64,000 nt of DNA from Streptomyces sp. NBC_00483 (GTDB lineage: Bacteria; Actinomycetota; Actinomycetes; Streptomycetales; Streptomycetaceae), in NCBI RefSeq assembly GCF_036013745.1, contig NZ_CP107880.1, positions 8,928,001 through 8,992,000 of the forward strand. Reading direction: 5' to 3'. The position numbers were made by a program, and so were the translations under genes. Shown here piece after piece: positions 32,769 to 39,567 of this stretch. The notes under the pieces are model-generated. The model searched no databases, was not told the DNA's origin, and worked only from the letters and a program-made list of their open reading frames with translations. Each line of letters begins with the position of its first letter. Position 1 is the stretch's first letter.

Positions 32769-33764
32769 GTGGTCGCACACCACCTGCTGCCTGAGATTGC
32801 CCGCGCCACCCCGACCCCCACCCCAGCCCTGACCCTGCGGGTGCGCGCCAAGGACACCGTCGCGGACGGCGTCGTGTCCCTCACGCTGGCGCGTCCGGAC
32901 GGCACCCGGCTCCCGGACTGGACTCCCGGGGCCCATGTCGACCTGGTGCTGGCGGACGGGACGACCCGCCAGTACTCCCTGTGCGGCGACCGCTGGGACC
33001 CGTACACCTACCGCGTCGCCGTGCTGCGCGAGACCGCTGGGCGCGGGGGATCGGCGTATGTGCACGACCGCCTGGCGGCCGGCGACCCGGTCGGCGTCGG
33101 CGGTCCGCACAACCACTTCCCGCTGGCACCCGCGGACCGCTATCTCTTCATCGCGGGCGGCATCGGCATCACCCCGCTGCTGCCGATGGTCCACCAGGCC
33201 GAACTGATGGGTATCGACTGGCAGTTGCTGTACGGAGGTCGTACTCGGGCCTCGATGGCGTTCCGCGACCACCTCACGACCGCGTACGGCGAGCGCGTGC
33301 ACCTGTGCCCTGAGGACGAGTACGGGCTGCTCGATCTGGACTCCTGGCTGAGCCGGCCGGAACCCGGCACCAAGGTCTACTGCTGTGGGCCCGCCCCGCT
33401 CCTGGCCGCCGTCGAATCCGCCTGCGCCGCCTGGCCGACGTACAGCCTGCGCACCGAACGCTTCGCCGCCGCCGCCCCAGCGGAGCCCGTCCGCCAGACC
33501 CCCTTCGAGGTGGAACTGCGCCGCACCGGCCGCACGATCACCGTCCCACCGGACCTCTCTGTGCTGCATGCCGTACGCCGTGCGGGAGTTGAGGTGCTGT
33601 CCTCCTGCGAGCAGGGCACCTGCGGCACCTGCCTGGTGCCGGTCCTCACGGGAACGCCCGACCACCGGGACGCGGTCCTCGCCGAGCACGAACGCGCCGC
33701 GGGTGACTGCCTGTTGCCCTGCGTGTCCCGCTCGCGCTCGGACCGACTCGTCCTCGACCTCTGA
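32769..33764 (+). CDS. Phthalate-dioxygenase-reductase-type flavin/2Fe-2S reductase
   Basis: A 331-residue electron-transfer protein with three domains in order: flavin-binding (RQYSLCGDRWD, residues 68-76), NAD-binding (IAGGIGITPLLPM, 128-140; YCCGPAPLL, 204-212) and a C-terminal plant-type 2Fe-2S ferredoxin (Cys280, Cys285, Cys288 in CEQGTCGTC and Cys318). It would pass electrons from NAD(P)H to a terminal oxygenase. GTG 32769 follows GGGAGG. The next gene, 84 bases on, is a P450, which it most likely serves. Its stop codon lies in a five-fold 9-base repeat. Confidence 0.92.
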   Translation: MVAHHLLPEIARATPTPTPALTLRVRAKDTVADGVVSLTLARPDGTRLPDWTPGAHVDLVLADGTTRQYSLCGDRWDPYTYRVAVLRETAGRGGSAYVHDRLAAGDPVGVGGPHNHFPLAPADRYLFIAGGIGITPLLPMVHQAELMGIDWQLLYGGRTRASMAFRDHLTTAYGERVHLCPEDEYGLLDLDSWLSRPEPGTKVYCCGPAPLLAAVESACAAWPTYSLRTERFAAAAPAEPVRQTPFEVELRRTGRTITVPPDLSVLHAVRRAGVEVLSSCEQGTCGTCLVPVLTGTPDHRDAVLAEHERAAGDCLLPCVSRSRSDRLVLDL

Positions 33765-33800
33765 GACCTCTGAGACCTCTGAGACCTCTGAGCCCTCTGA
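33756..33800 (+). repeat. Five tandem 9-bp copies containing the reductase stop codon
   Basis: GACCTCTGA is repeated five times in register (last copy GCCCTCTGA). The first copy is the final Asp, Leu and stop codons of the reductase, so the stop is reiterated in the same frame four more times. Confidence 0.92.
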
Positions 33801-33848
33801 ACATCACCCGGGCCGACCGACCGACCGAATCGCATTCGTGGAGCCGCC

Positions 33849-35066
33849 ATGTCCGCAACAGCCGCCGCCCCCGCGCCGGTGCCGACCACCGACATCGACC
33901 CCTTCGCCGCCGGACATCTCGCCGACCCCGCCCCGTTGCACCGGGACCTGCGCGCCGCGGGCCCCGTCGTCCACCTGTCCCGCTACGACGTGCACGCCCT
34001 GGCCCGCTACGAAGAGGTGCACACGGCCCTCGTCGACTGGCAGACCTTCCAGTCCGGCGCCGGTGTCGGATTGGCCAACTTCCGCCACGAGAAGCCCTGG
34101 CGGCCGCCGAGCCTCCTCCTGGAAGCCGACCCGCCCCACCACGACGCCCCTCGCCGCGTACTGAGCGAGATCCTCTCCCCGCTCGCCCTGCGACGGCTTC
34201 GCGAGTCGTGGCAGAGCGTCGCCGACGACCTCGTCGACACCGTACTGACCACCCAGGGAGCGGAGTTCGACGCCTTCGAGGCGCTGGCCACGGCCTTCCC
34301 GCTTCGGGTCTTCCCGGATGCCGTCGGCCTGGGGCCCGACGGCAGGGAGAACCTGCTGCCCTACGGCAACATGGCCTTCAACGCCTTCGGCCCGCGCAAC
34401 GAGCTCGTGCGCGCCGACGCTGACCGTATGGCCGGTCTCTCGGCCTGGGTGAACGACCAGTGCGCCCGCGAGGCACTGAGCGAGGACGGCTTCGGCGCCC
34501 GCATCTGGGCGGCCGCCGACCGCGGTGACATCACCCCCGTTCAGGCACCTCTGGTGGTGCGCTCCCTGCTCACGGCGGGCGTCGACACAACGGTGCACGG
34601 CCTGGCCGCTGCCCTGTACGCCTTCGCCACGCACCCCGATGAGTGGCAACGGCTGCGCGAGCGACCGCAGTTGGGGCGGGTAGCGTTCGACGAGGCGGTG
34701 CGCTGGGAGTCGCCCGTGCAGACCTTCTTCCGCACCGCGACCACCGACGTCGAGATCGCCGGGGTCACCGTCCCCGAGGGCGGAAAGATCCTCATGTTCC
34801 TCGGCGCCGCCAACCGCGACCCGCACCGCTGGACCGACCCCGACCGCTTCGACCTCACCCGCGACCCTTCAGGCCACGTCGGCTTCGGCATGGGCCTGCA
34901 CCAGTGCGTCGGCCAGCATGTGGCCCGCCTGGAGGCCGAGTGCCTGCTGACCGCCCTGGCCCACCGCGTGACACACCTGGAACTCGCGGCCCCGCCCCGC
35001 CGCCACCTCAACAACACCCTGCGCTCCTGGGCCTCCCTCCCGGTGCGGATCCGCCGCGCGACATGA
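33849..35066 (+). CDS. Cytochrome P450
   Basis: A 405-residue soluble bacterial P450. The I-helix oxygen-binding motif is AGVDTT (243-248), the K-helix ExxR is Glu282-Arg285, and the heme-ligand Cys353 lies in GFGMGLHQCVGQ. The general pattern, with the PPHHDAPRR segment near residue 96, resembles CYP199-type benzoate O-demethylases, but this is an impression and not a subfamily assignment. ATG 33849 has GGAG ahead. The adjacent reductase carries both flavin and 2Fe-2S, so no separate ferredoxin is needed. The convergent LacI gene ends 21 bases later. Confidence 0.93.
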   Translation: MSATAAAPAPVPTTDIDPFAAGHLADPAPLHRDLRAAGPVVHLSRYDVHALARYEEVHTALVDWQTFQSGAGVGLANFRHEKPWRPPSLLLEADPPHHDAPRRVLSEILSPLALRRLRESWQSVADDLVDTVLTTQGAEFDAFEALATAFPLRVFPDAVGLGPDGRENLLPYGNMAFNAFGPRNELVRADADRMAGLSAWVNDQCAREALSEDGFGARIWAAADRGDITPVQAPLVVRSLLTAGVDTTVHGLAAALYAFATHPDEWQRLRERPQLGRVAFDEAVRWESPVQTFFRTATTDVEIAGVTVPEGGKILMFLGAANRDPHRWTDPDRFDLTRDPSGHVGFGMGLHQCVGQHVARLEAECLLTALAHRVTHLELAAPPRRHLNNTLRSWASLPVRIRRAT

Positions 35067-35087
35067 CGTGTCCTACTGCATCGAGGC

Positions 35088-36137
35088 CTACCGCCCCTGC
35101 GGCGATGCCGTGCTGGCGCGCAGGACCAGGCGGGGCGTCATCGTGGTGCGCAGCGCCCGGTCCCGCCGCCGCTCCACACGTTCGATCAGCATCCGCGCGG
35201 CGGCCGCTCCCATCTCCTGCCCTGCCTGGTCGACACTGGTCAGCTGGACGGGCGCCAGGGCGGCGAGGGCCGTGTTGTTGTAGCCGACCAGGGAGACGTC
35301 GTCCGGGATGCGCAGGCCGAGATCATGGGCGGCACGGTAGAGGCCCAGGGCCGCCACGTCCGCGCCCGCCATGACGGCGGTCGGCCGGTGCTCGCCCGTC
35401 AGCAGCGTGAGGCCGGCCTTGAAGCCGCCTTCGTCGGAGTAGGCGGCGTGGTGGACCTGGATGTGCCGCTCCAGGCCGTGCCGCCGCATCGCCTCCCCGT
35501 ACCCGTCGGTCAGCGCGATCTCGGGGGTGCGCCGCCACTGCGCGGCCTTGTTGCCCGGCGCCGAGACCAGTGCGATGTCCCGGTGGCCGAGCCCGACGAG
35601 ATGGTCCACCACGAGGCCGGCGCCGAGGTCGTCGGCGTCGGCCACTGTGTCGTGGCTGTCCGCGCCGTCGTGGTGGCCGATGACGACCGTGGGCGTCGCG
35701 GCGGCCGTGGTGAGGACCTCGGGGCGTGGCGTACCGGGCGCGATGAGGATCAGGCCGTCCATCTGGCGGTCCGTCATGGACCGGATGACACGGGCTTGTT
35801 CGTCCGGTTCGAAGCCCGCCGCGCCGATCAGCACCGTGTAGTCGGTGCGGCCGAGCTCCTCGCGGATGCCGTCGAGGATGTCGGCGAAGAAGGCGTTGCG
35901 TACGTTGTCGAGGAGCACGCCGATCGTGTACGTCCGACCGCGCATGCCACGGGCCGCCGCGTGCGGCCGGTATCCGAGCTCCGCGATCGCCGCGCCCACC
36001 TTCTCCCGCATCCCCGGGCTCACGCCGTAGGCGTTGTTGAGCACCTTGGACACGGCCGTGGTGGACACCCCGGCGCGCCGGGCGACGTCGTTGATCGTCA
36101 CGCGCTTGTTCGGCCTGGGTGTCGCGGCCCCGCTCAT
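35088..36137 (-). CDS. LacI family transcriptional regulator of the rhamnoside locus
   Basis: A 349-residue LacI-type regulator with helix-turn-helix VTINDVARRAGVSTTAVSKVLNNAYGVSPGMREKVGAAIAELGY and a sugar-binding-protein-like effector domain (GVLLDNVRNAFFADILDGIREEL; VSLVGYNNTALAALAPVQLTSVDQ). ATG 36137. It is divergent from a sugar ABC importer and an alpha-L-rhamnosidase gene, with two candidate operators between, and is the likely repressor of that operon. The inducer is presumably rhamnose or a rhamnoside. Confidence 0.92.
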   Translation of the reverse strand: MSGAATPRPNKRVTINDVARRAGVSTTAVSKVLNNAYGVSPGMREKVGAAIAELGYRPHAAARGMRGRTYTIGVLLDNVRNAFFADILDGIREELGRTDYTVLIGAAGFEPDEQARVIRSMTDRQMDGLILIAPGTPRPEVLTTAAATPTVVIGHHDGADSHDTVADADDLGAGLVVDHLVGLGHRDIALVSAPGNKAAQWRRTPEIALTDGYGEAMRRHGLERHIQVHHAAYSDEGGFKAGLTLLTGEHRPTAVMAGADVAALGLYRAAHDLGLRIPDDVSLVGYNNTALAALAPVQLTSVDQAGQEMGAAAARMLIERVERRRDRALRTTMTPRLVLRASTASPQGR

Positions 36138-36161
36138 CGTCAGTACTCCGGATCTCGCGGC

Positions 36162-36180
36162 GTGAAGGGTAACGATTCAC
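36162..36180. promoter_or_regulatory. Candidate LacI operator near the regulator gene
   Basis: GTGAA (36162-36166) and TTCAC (36176-36180) form an inverted repeat with a 9-base spacer, 25 bases upstream of the LacI start; the site includes AACGATTCAC, similar to the site at 36288. Confidence 0.55.
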
Positions 36181-36287
36181 AGAATGCCACACCCGTGTCC
36201 CCACGTCTCCCTCCTGGGACATCGACGTTACGGCTGAATGTCTTGACTGACACGGGAGTTGCGTGCAGGGTGATGCCCACTCGCAAT

Positions 36288-36301
36288 GGGGAACGTTTCA
36301 C
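36288..36301. promoter_or_regulatory. Candidate LacI operator near the importer operon
   Basis: GGGAACGTTTCAC has the GAAxCGTTTC-like core with central CG typical of LacI-family sites and shares AACGNTTCAC with the site at 36171-36180. It lies about 100 bases ahead of the binding-protein start. Confidence 0.5.
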
Positions 36302-36399
36302 ACCCCCCGCCGTGGCCGGACGGCTTCCGCTCCATGCGCCGCTCCGTGCCCGAGCTCACCTCCTCGCTTCGCTGATTCACTGACTTCTGGGAGTGAACC

Positions 36400-37716
36400 G
36401 TGCCTTCCCGTACCCCTGTTGCCCGCCGCACGCGCCTGGGCCTGCTCGCCGCGGGTGCCGCCTCGATGTCCCTGCTCGCGACCGCCTGCGGCGGCAGCGG
36501 TGGCGGCTCCTCGGCCGCGCCGAAGGAGTTCGACTACCTGAGCGTCACCGAGAACACCACCGTCAAGGCCGCTCTGAAGTCCCTGTCCAAGGGATCGTGC
36601 AAGTCCGCCCAGAAGGCGCTGCCGCTGAAGGTGGAGACGGTGCCGCAGAGCAGCCTCGACCAGAAGCTGCAACTGCTGGCCGGGCAGAACGCCCTTCCCG
36701 TTCAGTTCGCCGCTGGCAACGCACCTGCGCTCACGCAGCAGTTGGCGAAGTCGGGCAAGGTCGCCGACCTGGAGAGCCAGCTGAAGAAGCTGGGTGTTTA
36801 CGACCAGTTGGAGCCGGCCGCCGTCTCCACCATCAAGGCGCTGTACGGCGACAAGCTGGACGTCCTGCCGTACGAGTACAACATCGAGGGGATCTTCTAC
36901 AACAAGAAGGTCTTCAAGGCGAACGGCATCGAGACGCCCGGCACCTGGGCCGAATTGCGCTCGGCGGCCGCCAAGTTGGAGGCCAAGGGCATCCAGCCGT
37001 TCGCCGCCTCAGGACAGCAGGGCTGGCCGCTGACCCGCCTCATCAGCGGCTACCTCTACCGCAGCCTCGGCCCCGACGCGCTGCAGAAGGTCGCCGACGG
37101 CAAGGCGAAGCTGACCGACCCCGCGTACGTGAAGGCCGCCCAGGAAGTCGCCGAGCTCGGCAGGAAGGGCTACTTCGGCAAGGGTGTCGGCTCCATCGAC
37201 TACGACACCGCGATGAACCAGTTCCTGGCCGGCAAGGCCGGCATGTACTACATGGGCAGCTGGGCCCTGGCCAACATCTCCGACGCCAAGCAGAACAAGG
37301 TCGGCGCCGAGAACGTCGGCTTCCTGCCGTTCCCCGCCGTCTCCGGCGGCAAGGGCTCGGTCGACCAGTACCCCTCCAACGTAGGACTCGGCATCGCCCT
37401 CAACGCGAAGTCCTTCGACAAGAAGACCGGGGACTGGGTCTCCTGCATCGCCAAGAACTACGGCAGCACCGCGCTCAAGGACCACGGCACCATCTCCGGA
37501 TTCAAGGTCAACGGCGAGGTGAAGGGCACCAACACGGTCACCACCCAGGTCCGGGACACCGTCGGCTCCTCGAAGCAGAACGTGCTGTGGTTCGAGGCCC
37601 TGTTCAGCACGAAGGCGACCACCGTCAGCCAGACCAACGCGGCACGCCTCGTCACCGGAAGCATGAGCCCGAAGCAGTTCATGCAGACCGTCCAGGACGC
37701 GCTCGCCGCGAAGTGA
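36400..37716 (+). CDS. Sugar ABC transporter substrate-binding lipoprotein
   Basis: A 438-residue type-1 (MalE-like) binding lipoprotein. The signal peptide ends in LLATAC, with Cys30 the lipid-anchored residue, followed by a Gly/Ser linker. Family landmarks include YEYNIEGIFYNKKVFKANGIETPGTWAEL and the GKAGMYYMGSWALANI segment. GTG 36400 follows GGGAG. It starts a rightward operon with two MalF/MalG-type permeases and a GH78 rhamnosidase; no ATPase is encoded, so it would use a shared MsiK-type ATPase as is usual in Streptomyces (known for the group, not seen here). Confidence 0.9.
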   Translation: MPSRTPVARRTRLGLLAAGAASMSLLATACGGSGGGSSAAPKEFDYLSVTENTTVKAALKSLSKGSCKSAQKALPLKVETVPQSSLDQKLQLLAGQNALPVQFAAGNAPALTQQLAKSGKVADLESQLKKLGVYDQLEPAAVSTIKALYGDKLDVLPYEYNIEGIFYNKKVFKANGIETPGTWAELRSAAAKLEAKGIQPFAASGQQGWPLTRLISGYLYRSLGPDALQKVADGKAKLTDPAYVKAAQEVAELGRKGYFGKGVGSIDYDTAMNQFLAGKAGMYYMGSWALANISDAKQNKVGAENVGFLPFPAVSGGKGSVDQYPSNVGLGIALNAKSFDKKTGDWVSCIAKNYGSTALKDHGTISGFKVNGEVKGTNTVTTQVRDTVGSSKQNVLWFEALFSTKATTVSQTNAARLVTGSMSPKQFMQTVQDALAAK

Positions 37717-37736
37717 CCGGCCCGGAACGCCTCTAC

Positions 37737-37772
37737 GGAGGCCTCAACGGAAGCCTCAGCGGAAGCTTCAAC
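37737..37772 (+). repeat. Three 12-bp tandem units after the binding-protein gene
   Basis: GGAGGCCTCAAC, GGAAGCCTCAGC and GGAAGCTTCAAC follow each other at 37737-37772, twenty bases after the stop codon and ahead of the permease start at 37795. Confidence 0.85.
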
Positions 37773-37794
37773 GGAATCGAAGTGGACTCCATCC

Positions 37795-38679
37795 ATGCAC
37801 CGCGTACTCGGTGACCGCAGGGCCGTCGCGATCCTGCTCGGTCCCGCCCTCCTCGTCTACACACTGATCATGCTGGTCCCGATGGCATGGTCGCTCGGGT
37901 ACTCCTTCACCAAGGGCAACAGCATCGACGGCTTCACCGGCAACGGCGTCGCCAACTTCTCCCGCCTCCTCGACGACCCGGCCGTCCACCACGCCCTGTG
38001 GTTCACCCTGAAGTACGCTGCCGTTGTCACCGTCGGCCAGGTTGTGGCGGGCTATCTGCTGGCCCTGCTCTACGTCTTCTTCCTCAAGCGCGCCTCGGCC
38101 CTGATCCGCACCCTCGTCTTCTTCCCCGTGGTGCTGCCCACCGTCGCCGTCGGCCTGCTGTTCAAGAACTTCTTCCAGGTCGCCCCGAACCCCGGCCCGG
38201 TCAACTCCCTCCTGAACGCGGTGGGGTTGGACTCGATCGACTTCTTCGGCAGCTCCGGCAGCGCCTTCTGGGTCCTGATCGTCATGGACATCTGGCGCTC
38301 CATGGGCTTCTACGCCGTCCTCCTCTTCGCCGGCCTCGTCGACATCCCCGAGGAGACACTGGAGTCCGCCCGCCTCGACGGCGCGACCGGCCTGCGCCTG
38401 GTGCGGCACATCGTGCTGCCGCTGTCCCTGCCCGTGCTGATGTCCTCGCTGATCTTCAGCATCAACGGCACGCTCAAGGTCTTCGACTCCATTGTCGCCC
38501 TGACCAACGGCGGGCCCGGCGACGGCACCACGCCGCTGACCCTGTACATGTTCCAGACGTCGTTCACCTACAGCGAGTACGGCTACGGCAGCACCATCGC
38601 TCTGCTGCTGACCGTGGTGTGTCTGCTGGTGAGCCTGGTCGTCTACCGCGTCTCGCGGCGCGACCTCACGGAGGGCTGA
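37795..38679 (+). CDS. Sugar ABC transporter permease (MalF-like)
   Basis: A 294-residue membrane protein with about six segments. The N-terminus (AVAILLGPALLVYTLIMLVPMAWSLGYSFTKG) and the EAA loop (ESARLDGATGLRLVRHIVLPLSLPVL, near residues 190-215) are typical of the CUT1 class. It pairs with the following MalG-like gene, which starts three bases after its stop. Confidence 0.93.
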   Translation: MHRVLGDRRAVAILLGPALLVYTLIMLVPMAWSLGYSFTKGNSIDGFTGNGVANFSRLLDDPAVHHALWFTLKYAAVVTVGQVVAGYLLALLYVFFLKRASALIRTLVFFPVVLPTVAVGLLFKNFFQVAPNPGPVNSLLNAVGLDSIDFFGSSGSAFWVLIVMDIWRSMGFYAVLLFAGLVDIPEETLESARLDGATGLRLVRHIVLPLSLPVLMSSLIFSINGTLKVFDSIVALTNGGPGDGTTPLTLYMFQTSFTYSEYGYGSTIALLLTVVCLLVSLVVYRVSRRDLTEG

Positions 38680-38682
38680 GCC

Positions 38683-39519
38683 ATGGCTGTCCGCAATCCC
38701 GCCCGCCGCTGGTGGGTGAAGCTCGTCATCGGCGTACTGCTCGTCGTGGAGATCTACCCACTGATCTGGATGTTCCTGACATCCCTGAAGTCCAACAGCG
38801 ACTACCTGAACAACTCCACCTGGAGCCTGCCCACCACCTGGGAGTGGGGCAACTACACCGAGGCATGGACCACCGGGAACATCGGCCTGTACGTACAGAA
38901 CAGCCTGCTCGCCGTCCTGCCCGCCCTGGCCCTGATCCTGCTCCTCGGCACGGCCGCCGGCTTCGCACTTCAGGTCATGGTGTGGAAGGGGCGCAGCCTG
39001 ACCCTCCTTGTCTTCCTCGCGGGCATGATGGTGCCGCCGCAGATGATCCTGCTGCCCCTGTTCACCGTGTACTTCCAGACCGGCCTGTCCGGCACACTGT
39101 GGCCGCTGATCCTCACGTACACCGGGACCGGCCTGCCGCTGACCGTCTTCATGATGGCGACGTACTACCGCACCGTCCCGCGCGAACTCTTCGAGGCGGC
39201 CACCATCGACGGTGCCGGCATCCTGCGCGCCTTCTGGACGATCAGCGTGCCCATGGTGCGCAACGCCCTGCTCACCGTCGGTCTCGTGCAGTTCTTCTTC
39301 ATCTGGAACGACCTGCTGATCGCCCTGACGTTCACCAACAACCAGGACCTGCGCACCATCCAGGTCGGCCTGCTGAACTTCACCGGCGACTTCGGTGCCA
39401 CCCAGTACGGCCCGCTCTTCGCCGCGATCTGCATCAACGTCTTCGGCACCCTCCTGATCTATCTCTTCCTCAACCAGAAGGTCATGAAGGGCCTCACCTC
39501 GGGAGCACTCAAGGGCTGA
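38683..39519 (+). CDS. Sugar ABC transporter permease (MalG-like)
   Basis: A 278-residue partner permease with six hydrophobic segments; MVPPQMILLPLFTVY and the EAA loop FEAATIDGAGILRAFWTISVPMVRNALL (near residues 168-195) are characteristic. ATG 38683. The heterodimer with the MalF-like protein imports an oligosaccharide or glycoside, here probably a rhamnose-containing one because of the GH78 gene that follows. Confidence 0.93.
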   Translation: MAVRNPARRWWVKLVIGVLLVVEIYPLIWMFLTSLKSNSDYLNNSTWSLPTTWEWGNYTEAWTTGNIGLYVQNSLLAVLPALALILLLGTAAGFALQVMVWKGRSLTLLVFLAGMMVPPQMILLPLFTVYFQTGLSGTLWPLILTYTGTGLPLTVFMMATYYRTVPRELFEAATIDGAGILRAFWTISVPMVRNALLTVGLVQFFFIWNDLLIALTFTNNQDLRTIQVGLLNFTGDFGATQYGPLFAAICINVFGTLLIYLFLNQKVMKGLTSGALKG

Positions 39520-39567
39520 CCCCCGCAGGCCCGTTGCTCCCGCGCACGTGAACGAAAGGTTCCTCCC

